Positions 1 to 6,597 of a stretch of 9,794 nt of DNA are shown here, piece by piece. Origin of the DNA: Chloroflexota bacterium (lineage in GTDB: Bacteria > Chloroflexota > Ktedonobacteria > Ktedonobacterales > Ktedonobacteraceae). Below the pieces are notes generated by a model. It made no database searches, was not told the origin of the DNA, and worked only from the letters and a program-made list of their open reading frames with translations. A program made the translations under genes and the position numbers. Where the stretch lies: NCBI GenBank assembly GCA_005881495.1, contig VBHI01000312.1, forward strand, positions 1 through 9,794. Direction: 5' to 3'. Each line of letters opens with the position of its first letter. Position 1 is the stretch's first letter.

Positions 1-2
1 GC

Positions 3-71
3 AATAGTTTGCAGGAGGTAGCGGAGGCTGCGGCCAGTGCTTATAGTTTGCCGAAAGTACAAAACGCCTAA
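3..71 (+). CDS. dhaM: Probable C-terminal end of DhaM (PTS-dependent dihydroxyacetone kinase phosphotransferase subunit), partial
   Basis: An open frame enters from the left edge and stops with TAA at 69-71, giving 22 residues that contain SLQEVAEAAASAY. DhaM EIIA-like domains typically end in a helix of the form SLEEVaaaAeeA, and DhaM is commonly encoded just before HPr and EI in Gram-positive-type gene clusters. DhaM accepts phosphate from HPr and passes it to ADP bound on DhaL, so that DhaK-bound dihydroxyacetone is phosphorylated. The stop lies 23 nt before the favoured GTG start of ptsH, which suggests one operon. The call rests on a very short fragment plus gene order. Another gene with an alanine-rich C-terminal helix is possible. 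Confidence 0.5.
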   Translation, partial: NSLQEVAEAAASAYSLPKVQNA

Positions 72-94
72 AGATGAATAGAAGGATAACCATT

Positions 95-370
95 GTGTCA
101 GTGGTAGAAACGACTGTCGTCATTAAGAACAAAGTAGGTCTCCATGCCCGTCCCGCCAGTATGTTCGTACAAACAGCCGCTCGATTTCAGTCGCAGGTTC
201 AGGTATTGCATGGCGACAAGAAGGCCAACGCAAAGAGCATTATGGGTGTGCTCAAACTCGGCGCAGCACCGGGTGACACCCTTATTTTGCGCGCCGAGGG
301 AGAGGATGCGGAAAACGCGGTGAATGCACTTGCGGAGCTCATAGAACGTAAATTTGACGAAGAGGAGTGA
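95..370 (+). CDS. ptsH: Phosphocarrier protein HPr
   Basis: HPr is the small cytoplasmic histidine phosphocarrier that takes phosphate from enzyme I and gives it to EIIA-type domains. The protein carries the active-site motif GLHARPAS and the regulatory-serine motif AKSIMGV. The frame is open from ATG 74, but that codon has no ribosome binding site. GTG 95 has AGAAGGA (80-86) eight bases upstream. GTG 101 would give 89 residues with the histidine exactly at 15 and the serine exactly at 46, as in classical HPr, but its spacing is longer (14 nt). I favour a GTG start at 95, with 101 close behind. The stop codon overlaps the possible GTG 367 of ptsI, so the two are likely translationally coupled. 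The Ser46 context is intact (NAKSIMGV), which is the target type of HPr kinase/phosphorylase in Firmicutes. Whether this genome has that kinase cannot be seen here. Confidence 0.95.
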   Translation: MSVVETTVVIKNKVGLHARPASMFVQTAARFQSQVQVLHGDKKANAKSIMGVLKLGAAPGDTLILRAEGEDAENAVNALAELIERKFDEEE

Positions 371-378
371 AGCTATTG

Positions 379-2193
379 ATGTCTGGCCTTGAGGCTCTCC
401 TGCCATCTCCTATGGTGGTGCTTGCTATTTCTCCAGGCGTTGCTATCGGCTCTGCGCGCGTGTGTGAGTTACCTGGCAAAATCGCGAACTCGGGACACAA
501 TGACAGGATAACAGCGGACCGGGTTGCGACTGAGAGGCAGCAATTGGACATTGCTCTTGAAGCCGCTGTGGCTGAATTACAAACGTTGAAAGAACGTATA
601 GCCAGGACGGTAGGACGCAACGAAGCAGATATTTTCGAGGCTCAACAGCTCATGTTGCAGGATCCAGAGCTACTGGAGGAAATAGTGGAGCTGATTTCGC
701 AGCAACATTTCTCTGCAATAGCGGCTTTACGGCAAGCAGCAGAACACCAGGCAGGGGAGTTGGAGGCTCTAAAGAGCGAAGTGTTTGCTGCTCGCGCAGC
801 CGATATTCGTGATGCTGCGTCTCGCGTTACCCGTCACCTCGTGGGAGATACCCAGGCTATTGAAGCGAGCGCTGGCGCGACAAAACTTCCTATAGTCATT
901 GTTGCTTATGATCTTACGCCTTCTGATACAGCCAATTTAGATACTGGGACGATCCTTGGTATCTGTACTGTGGTTGGTGGACCTACCACTCATGCAGCGA
1001 TTCTTGCACGTGCCCTGGAAATTCCCGCCGTTGCAGGTTTCGACTCTCAAGTACTGAGTTTGCTGCACGATGGTCAACAGATAGCCATAGACGGGACACG
1101 CGGATTGCTCTACCTCGCACCAGATGCGCAGCAGCAGCGCGAGTTATTTGCCTCTATGCTGCGTCAACAAGAGGAGCGGGCTGTGCGACGTAAACAAGAC
1201 ATGGCTCACTGGCGAGATCTTCCAGGTTCGACCTCTGATGGTCGCTCTGTTCAGGTCTTTGCCAATGTAGGAGATAAAGAAAGTGCTCGTGCCGCTGGTG
1301 AAGCAGGCGCGGAGGGCATAGGCCTCTTACGTACCGAATTTCTCTTTGCGGGCCGCGCCGATTTTCCCGATGAGCAAGAGCAATTCGAGAGCTATGCTGC
1401 CCTCTTTCAGACATTTGCAGAGGCCTCATCTCCAGGCAAAACGATCGTAGCGCGCACGCTCGATGCGGGTGCAGATAAACCTTTTCCCGCTCTTGAACCA
1501 TTAATTGGTGCGCTTCATGAAGCCAATCCTGCTCTGGGGTTGCGGGGCGCGCGTATTCACCTGTTGCACCAGGAGTTGTTGCGCCAGCAGTTACGCGCTC
1601 TACTGCGTGCCGCTGCTCAGACGGGCATACAGCTGGATATTATGTTCCCCATGATTGCCACGCTCGAAGAAGTACGCCGTCTGCGCGCGATGTATGCTGC
1701 TGTCAGGGAGGAACTGCAAGTTGAAGGGGTATCGCCTGGGCCGCAGACGCAAATCGGAATCATGATAGAGACCCCGGCCGCAGCGATTATGGTCGATGTG
1801 CTGGCTCGTGAAGTAGACTTCTTCAGTATTGGAGCGAACGATCTCTTTCAATATACCCTTGCCGCTGATCGCACCAACAGCCGGGTAACGGGCATGTTCG
1901 GAGTGCTAGAGCCGTCGGTCTGGCGTTTGATCGACCTCGTTGTGCGGACAGGTGAGGCACAAGGTAAGCCGGTAGCCCTCTGTGGAGAACTAGCGGCGGA
2001 TCCATGCATCGCTCCCCTATTGGCCGGCCTGGGGGTACGGGAACTGAGCATGAGTCCCTCTGCAGTTCTGCGTGTTAAAGCCGCCCTGCATGAGCAGACG
2101 ATGGAGTATTGGCAAGGGCTGGCAAAGCAATTGCTGGAGGCTGAGACCGGGGAGGAGATGCAGGCTGTACTGCAAAGTATAAGCGAAGGTTAG
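379..2193 (+). CDS. ptsI: PTS enzyme I (phosphoenolpyruvate-protein phosphotransferase)
   Basis: Enzyme I autophosphorylates from PEP and phosphorylates HPr, the first step of the PTS. From ATG 379 the protein has 604 residues, slightly longer than the usual 570-580. Near the N-terminus is LAISPGVAIGSA, the typical EI opening. The phosphohistidine motif GGPTTHAAILAR has its His at about 205. The C-terminal PEP-binding barrel shows IGLLRTEFLF, RTLDAGADK (from about 359), LGLRGARIHL and DFFSIGANDLFQYT (GANDL at 485-489), and the catalytic Cys is in ALCGELAADP at about 535. ATG 379 is preceded by GAGGAG (362-367). GTG 367 lies too close to that sequence. ATG 412 would best match the usual EI start (MVVLAISPG) but lacks a ribosome binding site. 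Two variants are visible: GANDL instead of GTNDL, and DAGADK instead of DiGgDK. All catalytic residues are present. The gene ends just before a strong hairpin. Confidence 0.96.
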   Translation: MSGLEALLPSPMVVLAISPGVAIGSARVCELPGKIANSGHNDRITADRVATERQQLDIALEAAVAELQTLKERIARTVGRNEADIFEAQQLMLQDPELLEEIVELISQQHFSAIAALRQAAEHQAGELEALKSEVFAARAADIRDAASRVTRHLVGDTQAIEASAGATKLPIVIVAYDLTPSDTANLDTGTILGICTVVGGPTTHAAILARALEIPAVAGFDSQVLSLLHDGQQIAIDGTRGLLYLAPDAQQQRELFASMLRQQEERAVRRKQDMAHWRDLPGSTSDGRSVQVFANVGDKESARAAGEAGAEGIGLLRTEFLFAGRADFPDEQEQFESYAALFQTFAEASSPGKTIVARTLDAGADKPFPALEPLIGALHEANPALGLRGARIHLLHQELLRQQLRALLRAAAQTGIQLDIMFPMIATLEEVRRLRAMYAAVREELQVEGVSPGPQTQIGIMIETPAAAIMVDVLAREVDFFSIGANDLFQYTLAADRTNSRVTGMFGVLEPSVWRLIDLVVRTGEAQGKPVALCGELAADPCIAPLLAGLGVRELSMSPSAVLRVKAALHEQTMEYWQGLAKQLLEAETGEEMQAVLQSISEG

Positions 2194-2214
2194 ATCAAGA
2201 ATACGTAGCCTCCC

Positions 2215-2258
2215 GATGGCCTGGAAGCAGGGGAGAAGGAGAACGCTTCCAGGCCATC
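2215..2258. terminator. 14-bp perfect hairpin between convergent ptsI and carbonic anhydrase genes
   Basis: GATGGCCTGGAAGC (2215-2228) and GCTTCCAGGCCATC (2245-2258) are perfect reverse complements separated by a purine-rich 16-nt loop. The hairpin starts 21 nt after the ptsI stop and ends 26 nt before the carbonic anhydrase stop on the other strand, the usual place for a shared bidirectional terminator. Neither side has a clear U-tract. It may therefore act as a 3'-end stabiliser or a weak terminator rather than a classical intrinsic one. Confidence 0.6.
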
Positions 2259-2284
2259 TTCCCGCACCGATGAGAGTATAGCTG

Positions 2285-2779
2285 TTATGAGGAAACAGGG
2301 TGTAATTTACCGGTTTTCACGTCGTAAATAAAACCGCTGATACCTATACTCTTTGGAATGAGGGGAGACTCTTTCAGGAAAGTTACGTCGTCGCGAACGG
2401 ACTGCTCCAGGTCCTTAAAAGGAAGAAAGTCGATGTGGTCGGCTTCGGTATGTAATTCCTGTTTCACTTTCTTGCGCAGGTCCCCATTGCTAAAAGTGAG
2501 CATACCGCAATCGGTGTGATGAATGACCACAATTTCTGTAGTGCCGAGCAACTGCTCTGAAATAACGAGCGAGCGAAGAGCATCTGCCGCTCTTCCTCCT
2601 GCGTTGCGAATGACGTGGGCGTCTCCTTCCTCTAGGCCAAGAGCGCGTGCGGGATCGATACGGGCATCCATGCAGACGAGTACAGCGACATGCCTGGCGG
2701 GAGGCATGATCAGTTCCCCTTTTTTGAATGTTGAAGCGTATGCATCGTTCGCCTTGAGAAATTCCTGAACTACTGCCAT
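2285..2779 (-). CDS. Beta-class carbonic anhydrase
   Basis: The enzyme interconverts CO2 and bicarbonate in the cytoplasm, using zinc. The 164-residue protein shows the beta-class ligands: Cys36 in CMDAR, His88 and Cys91 in HHTDCG, plus the Asp38-Arg40 dyad. RNAGGRAADALRSL (about 58-71) is the conserved segment after the first metal site. Its length and motif spacing match the short subclass that includes the mycobacterial Rv1284 type. The start at 2777-2779 is supported by AAGGAG (complement of 2787-2792) seven bases upstream. The gene is monocistronic, convergent with ptsI and divergent from the cupin operon. Its upstream region contains a 19-bp inverted repeat 59-107 nt before the start codon, which could be an operator. 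Bicarbonate supply for carboxylation reactions is the likely role, with no link to its neighbours that the sequence proves. Confidence 0.93.
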   Translation of the reverse strand: MAVVQEFLKANDAYASTFKKGELIMPPARHVAVLVCMDARIDPARALGLEEGDAHVIRNAGGRAADALRSLVISEQLLGTTEIVVIHHTDCGMLTFSNGDLRKKVKQELHTEADHIDFLPFKDLEQSVRDDVTFLKESPLIPKSIGISGFIYDVKTGKLHPVSS

Positions 2780-2837
2780 TATTGTTCTCCTTGTTAAGAA
2801 AGTTTGAACTAACCGATTAAACGGCTATCTTTACCTC

Positions 2838-2886
2838 ACCTTCACAAACTGTTCACAAACTTACGTAGTGAACAGTTTGTGAAGGT
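2838..2886. repeat. Perfect 19-bp inverted repeat with TTCACAAAC words: candidate operator or intrinsic terminator
   Basis: ACCTTCACAAACTGTTCAC (2838-2856) is the exact reverse complement of 2868-2886, with an 11-nt loop. The word TTCACAAAC occurs at 2841-2849, again at 2852-2860 in the same direction (11 bp apart, about one helical turn), and inverted at 2875-2883. On the + strand it is followed by a run of five T at 2890-2894, so it could end + strand transcripts that read through from ptsI. On the other strand it lies in the upstream region of the carbonic anhydrase gene, where repeated words at one-turn spacing suggest binding of a dimeric or tandem repressor. The sequence alone does not decide between these roles. 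Confidence 0.55.
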
Positions 2887-2931
2887 ACCTTTTTGCCGCA
2901 ATGGCAAGAGGAGCAATCCTCCAGAGTATTA

Positions 2932-2960
2932 TTGATTTTCTTTATCAACAATATCATATT
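2932..2960 (+). promoter_or_regulatory. Possible promoter of the cupin-dehydrogenase operon
   Basis: TTGATT (2932-2937) and CATATT (2955-2960) are separated by 17 bp in an AT-rich stretch upstream of the cupin gene. The -35 box overlaps a small inverted repeat, TTGAT-N7-ATCAA (2932-2948), which could be an operator. Two further TACAAT boxes (3015-3020 and 3032-3037) lie closer to the gene but lack good -35 partners. The region must contain the operon's promoter because the upstream gene points away. The exact site is uncertain. Confidence 0.3.
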
Positions 2961-3064
2961 TATTTCATTCTTTCAAGATATTTATTCTACGCTCATTAGT
3001 TATGAGAAATAGGTTACAATAAGGGGACAGGTACAATCCAATAAAAACGTCCAGGAGAAGATTG

Positions 3065-3445
3065 ATGGGTATCATACACCATATTCATGCCATCGAAGAT
3101 GGCGAGTTCCGCTGGCAGGATGTGCCGGTGAGCGCTTATGGACCTGAAAATAGCAGGGCCGAACGCGCAACCAGGCAAATCTTGATAGGTAGGGAAGAGC
3201 AATCACCTTATTTTCATATGCGCTACTTTGCTGTACAACCGGGTGGTCATACCTCACTGGATCAGCATGCACATGATCATGGCGTGTACGTACTGCATGG
3301 CAGAGCGCGTCTTCGCCTTGGCGACGAGGAGCATGAATTACAAACAGGCGATGTTGTCTACATCCCCGGCAATGAAGTGCACCAGTTCTTTACGTTAGGA
3401 GATGAACCGTTTGGTTTCTTATGTGTTGTCCCCGCACAGCGGTAA
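3065..3445 (+). CDS. Small single-domain cupin protein
   Basis: The 126-residue protein is one cupin barrel. Motif 1 is HTSLDQHAHDHGVYVLHGRA with His68, His70 and His72. Motif 2 is GDVVYIPGNEVHQFF with His106. The usual metal-binding glutamate of motif 1 is replaced by the HDHG sequence, so the metal would be bound by histidines alone (68, 70 or 72, and 106). Such stand-alone cupins are often sugar isomerases, small dioxygenases or ligand sensors, so the substrate cannot be assigned. ATG 3065 is preceded by AGGAG (3053-3057) at seven bases. The TTG at 3062 is an unlikely start. The stop lies nine bases before the dehydrogenase ATG, so the two form an operon and probably act on the same pathway, perhaps sugar or polyol metabolism. 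Confidence 0.85.
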   Translation: MGIIHHIHAIEDGEFRWQDVPVSAYGPENSRAERATRQILIGREEQSPYFHMRYFAVQPGGHTSLDQHAHDHGVYVLHGRARLRLGDEEHELQTGDVVYIPGNEVHQFFTLGDEPFGFLCVVPAQR

Positions 3446-3454
3446 GAGGAAGTC

Positions 3455-4480
3455 ATGCTAGCTGTCGAATATCACGCCAACGACGATGTGCGTATTATTG
3501 AGCTGCCGATACCGGAGATCGGTGCGGGTGAGTTGCTGGTGCAGTTGCGGGCCTGTGGCCTCTGTGCCAGTGACGTGATGGAGTGGTACATGAAGCCCCG
3601 CGCGCCGGTGTATCCTGGTCATGAACCAGCAGGGGTAATCGCTGCAGTCGGTGAAGATGTGCAGGGGTTTATGGTTGGGCAACGTGTATTTGTGCATCAT
3701 CACGTACCCTGTATGGTCTGCCATTTCTGTCGACGTGGGTCATTTTCGCAATGTATCACATTTCGCTCCACGCGCCTGTATCCGGGTGGACTGGCAGAGT
3801 TTATCCGTGTCCCTGCCGCCAACGTTCGGCTTGATGTGTTGCTTTTGCCTGATGATGTAGCATTCGAGGCTGCGACACTGATTGAGCCACTGGCCTGCTG
3901 TGTGCGCGGCATCAATCGAGCGGGGATCAAGGCTGGTGATAGTGTGCTCGTGCTCGGCGCAGGAAGCAATGGCTCGATGCTGGCGCAATTGGCTCAACTG
4001 CGCGGCGCCATGCCTGTTATCATTGTTGATCCTATCGCCTATCGTCGCCAGCGAGCGCTGGAGGTCGGGATAGATTATGTCCTTGACCCGCAGGAAGAGA
4101 ATCTATTGGAGCAGGTGTTTATGGTGAACAGCGGGCGTAGACCAGATATTATACTGGTTACGCCGTCGAGCATCCGTGCGATGAGACAGGGGGTAGAACT
4201 GGTGGGTCCAGGAGGGACGGTCTTGCTTTTCGCGCCCCCACCACCCTCGGAAGTACTGGCTATTACTCCTCACCAGCTCTTTTTTCAAGAGATCACGTTG
4301 TGCACAAGCTATTCTGCCGGGCCCTATGAGACACGCCATGCGCTGGACTTATTGCGCAATGGACGTATTCGGGCTGAGCAGGTGATTACGCATCGATTTG
4401 CTTTGCGGGATGCAGACCAGGCGTTTCGTCTGGTGGCGAAACCTGGAGATGCGTTGAAGGCTGTCATTGTGGTGGAATGA
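3455..4480 (+). CDS. Zinc-dependent medium-chain dehydrogenase (sorbitol/threonine dehydrogenase-like)
   Basis: This is an NAD(P)-dependent alcohol or polyol dehydrogenase of 341 residues in the COG1063 (Tdh-like) group. The catalytic zinc site is Cys37 (CGLCASD), His56-Glu57 (GHEPAG) and Glu144 (IEPLACC). A structural zinc is bound by Cys86, Cys89, Cys92 and Cys100 in PCMVCHFCRRGSFSQC. The Rossmann motif GAGSNG (168-173) is followed by Asp192 at the end of beta-2, which favours NAD over NADP. The start has AGAGGA (3445-3450) just upstream and immediately follows the cupin. The stop TGA overlaps an ATG at 4477, giving an ATGA junction, although the true transketolase start is probably later. 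Its neighbours suggest a sugar-alcohol or polyol substrate, but alcohol, threonine or glycerol-like substrates cannot be excluded. Confidence 0.9.
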   Translation: MLAVEYHANDDVRIIELPIPEIGAGELLVQLRACGLCASDVMEWYMKPRAPVYPGHEPAGVIAAVGEDVQGFMVGQRVFVHHHVPCMVCHFCRRGSFSQCITFRSTRLYPGGLAEFIRVPAANVRLDVLLLPDDVAFEAATLIEPLACCVRGINRAGIKAGDSVLVLGAGSNGSMLAQLAQLRGAMPVIIVDPIAYRRQRALEVGIDYVLDPQEENLLEQVFMVNSGRRPDIILVTPSSIRAMRQGVELVGPGGTVLLFAPPPPSEVLAITPHQLFFQEITLCTSYSAGPYETRHALDLLRNGRIRAEQVITHRFALRDADQAFRLVAKPGDALKAVIVVE

Positions 4481-4501
4481 GTGTATTTTCTAAGCATCAC
4501 C

Positions 4502-4530
4502 TTGTCGTAATGGAAAATGGAATTTACAAT
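4502..4530 (+). promoter_or_regulatory. Likely internal promoter for transketolase
   Basis: TTGTCG (4502-4507) and TACAAT (4525-4530) are separated by exactly 17 bp and lie just after the dehydrogenase stop codon. The -10 box matches the consensus at five of six positions and the -35 at four of six. Transcription would begin near 4537, giving a leader of about 60 nt before ATG 4597. This argues that the in-frame codons from 4477 to 4596 are leader rather than protein. Confidence 0.5.
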
Positions 4531-4596
4531 AAGAGAGTACTCGAAGGAGAACACAACACTTCAGACTCTACAATGAAATTAGGAGTAACTTTGACA

Positions 4597-6459
4597 ATGA
4601 CTGAAACTACTACAACGGTGCAGCAGTGGACAAACCTGGCCCAACAATTGCGTGTAGATAGTATACGTTGCACGACAGAGGCTGGCTCAGGTCATCCCAC
4701 TTCTTCGATGTCGGCGGCAGATCTGATGGCTGTCTTGATGTCGAGCTACCTGCATTATGACTTTGACAAACCAGGCAATCCGAATAATGATCACCTCATT
4801 TTCTCAAAGGGGCATGCCTCACCTCTACTGTACTCAATGTATAAGGCGGCAGGGGCTATAACTGATGCAGAATTAATGACTTTGAGGAAATTTGGCAGTC
4901 GCCTCGAGGGGCATCCCACGCCTGCTGTTCCCTGGGTGGATGTTGCGACAGGCTCACTTGGGCAGGGTTTACCGGTAGGTGTTGGCGTAGCGCTTGCTGG
5001 TAAATATCTAGAAAAGCTGCCCTATCATATCTGGGTGTTACTCGGTGATAGCGAAATGGCAGAAGGCTCCAACTGGGAAGCCTTTGATCACGCCTCGCAC
5101 TATACGCTTGACAACCTGGTGGCCATTCTTGACTGTAACCGCCTGGGGCAGCGAGGAGAAACGGAACTGGGATGGAATACGGCCGCCTATGCAGCGCGCG
5201 CCAAAGCCTTTGGGTGGAACGCGATAGTTATCGATGGTCACAATTATGAGGAGATTGATAGGGCATTCGCGCTGGCAGCGCAGCCAAACGGTTCGCCGAC
5301 GGTGATCATTGCCAAAACCATAAAGGGCAAAGGGGTTTCTTTCCTGGAGAATAAAGAAGGATGGCATGGGAAAGCTCTCAGCAGAGAACAGGAAGAGCAG
5401 GCACTTGGCGAACTGCATCATGTACGCAGTATGACCTATCCAGTGCAGAAACCCGAGCAAGGGCAACTGCCCCAGGAGGCTGCCAAAAAGGCGGTGGAAT
5501 TGCCGCGCTATGATGGGAAAGAAGCCGTTGCCACGCGTAAAGCTTACGGTGATGCTTTAAGGGCACTTGGCGCCGCCAATCCAAATGTTGTTGGATTGGA
5601 TGGTGAAGTGAACAATTCAACCTATGCCGAAGAATTTGCCAAGGCCTATCCTGATCGCTACTTTGAGCAATACATTGCCGAGCAGCAGCTGGTAGCCGCG
5701 GCGGTAGGCATGAGTGTGCGCCACAAGATTCCGTTTGCTTCGACCTTTGCGGCATTCTTTACCCGGGCTTATGATTTCATTCGTATGGCGGCTGTCTCTC
5801 AAGCCAACATTCGCCTGGTTGGTTCTCACGCGGGCGTTTCAATTGGCGAGGATGGACCTTCACAGATGGCGCTGGAGGACCTGGCGATGATGCGAGCGGT
5901 CTGTGGGAGCACTGTGCTCTATCCAAGTGATCCCAATCAGACTGCACAACTGGTGGCACAAATGGCGGACCATGATGGAATCGTCTATATGCGTACTACA
6001 CGCGAAAAGACTCCAGTGCTGTATAGCCCGGATGAAGAATTCAGGATTGGCGGTAGTAAGGTTGTACGCCAATCAGAGCGAGATCGACTTACGGTAGTTG
6101 CCGCGGGGATCACTCTCCACGAGGCATTGAAAGCGTACGACCAGTTGAAAAGCCAGCGGATCACCATTCGCGTAATCGATGCTTATTCGGTGAAGCCGCT
6201 GGACGAAGAAACGTTGTTTGCGGCAGCACAGGAGACGGGCAACAAATTTCTCGTGGTTGAGGATCACTGGCCGGAGGGTGGACTTGGTGAAGCTGTGCTT
6301 GAGGCTTTCACACTGCATGACGGTTCGCTGCCCCAGATCGTGAAACTAGCCGTACAATCGATGCCTGGCTCTGGTACACCTGCACAACTCCTTGAAGAAG
6401 CTGGAATAAGCGCACATAATATCGTTGAAGCTGTCAATGCCCTCTTGCAGCGGAAATAG
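4597..6459 (+). CDS. tkt: Transketolase (short, animal/archaeal-like form)
   Basis: Transketolase moves two-carbon ketol units between sugar phosphates in the pentose phosphate pathway, using thiamine diphosphate. From ATG 4597 it has 620 residues, close to the mammalian enzyme and shorter than the classical bacterial TktA (about 660). Motifs in order are GSGHP (His33), SKGHAS (His73), the DATGSLGQG-like VATGSLGQG (117-124), the cofactor motif LGDSEMAEGS (Asp151) with Asn181, ESWHGK-like EGWHGK (His257), and the ThDP-activating Glu362 in YIAEQQ. SHAGVSIGEDGPSQM marks the second pyrimidine-binding domain. The usual GDGE is GDSE here. The frame is open to ATG 4477, which overlaps the dehydrogenase stop, but the family N-terminus (TNLAQQLRVDSIR) begins soon after 4597. 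AGGAG (4581-4585) precedes TTG 4591 and ATG 4597. A dihydroxyacetone synthase-like role is conceivable but not shown. Confidence 0.93.
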   Translation: MTETTTTVQQWTNLAQQLRVDSIRCTTEAGSGHPTSSMSAADLMAVLMSSYLHYDFDKPGNPNNDHLIFSKGHASPLLYSMYKAAGAITDAELMTLRKFGSRLEGHPTPAVPWVDVATGSLGQGLPVGVGVALAGKYLEKLPYHIWVLLGDSEMAEGSNWEAFDHASHYTLDNLVAILDCNRLGQRGETELGWNTAAYAARAKAFGWNAIVIDGHNYEEIDRAFALAAQPNGSPTVIIAKTIKGKGVSFLENKEGWHGKALSREQEEQALGELHHVRSMTYPVQKPEQGQLPQEAAKKAVELPRYDGKEAVATRKAYGDALRALGAANPNVVGLDGEVNNSTYAEEFAKAYPDRYFEQYIAEQQLVAAAVGMSVRHKIPFASTFAAFFTRAYDFIRMAAVSQANIRLVGSHAGVSIGEDGPSQMALEDLAMMRAVCGSTVLYPSDPNQTAQLVAQMADHDGIVYMRTTREKTPVLYSPDEEFRIGGSKVVRQSERDRLTVVAAGITLHEALKAYDQLKSQRITIRVIDAYSVKPLDEETLFAAAQETGNKFLVVEDHWPEGGLGEAVLEAFTLHDGSLPQIVKLAVQSMPGSGTPAQLLEEAGISAHNIVEAVNALLQRK

Positions 6460-6474
6460 TTTTCGTATGTGCGA

Positions 6475-6525
6475 GAGCTTGTGGGTTACATGCTCATATG
6501 TACCCACAGGCTCATGTTCATTTTT
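6475..6525 (+). terminator. Intrinsic terminator after transketolase
   Basis: GAGCTTGTGGGTTACAT (6475-6491) pairs with ATGTACCCACAGGCTC (6498-6513) through a six-base loop. There is one G-U pair and one bulged T, and a short AT-rich spacer leads to TTTTT at 6521-6525. It starts 15 nt after the transketolase stop, so it closes the cupin-dehydrogenase-transketolase unit. Confidence 0.8.
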
Positions 6526-6597
6526 ATCCTGCTATTGGCCCTACTGCGTCTTTAGTTTGTTGTATGATAACACTCTGAAAAAAGATGATGAACCATA

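Noticed and set aside
98..406. 102-codon open frame on the - strand across ptsH
   Set aside because: It is antisense to a clear HPr gene, has no recognisable motifs and no ribosome binding site context.
2908..2921. Small GAGGA/TCCTC hairpin upstream of the cupin operon
   Set aside because: Five base pairs with a four-base loop is too short to support a function.
4477..4480. ATGA overlap as the translation start of transketolase
   Set aside because: No ribosome binding site suits it, the encoded N-terminal 40 residues do not look like the family, and a promoter fits within the stretch.
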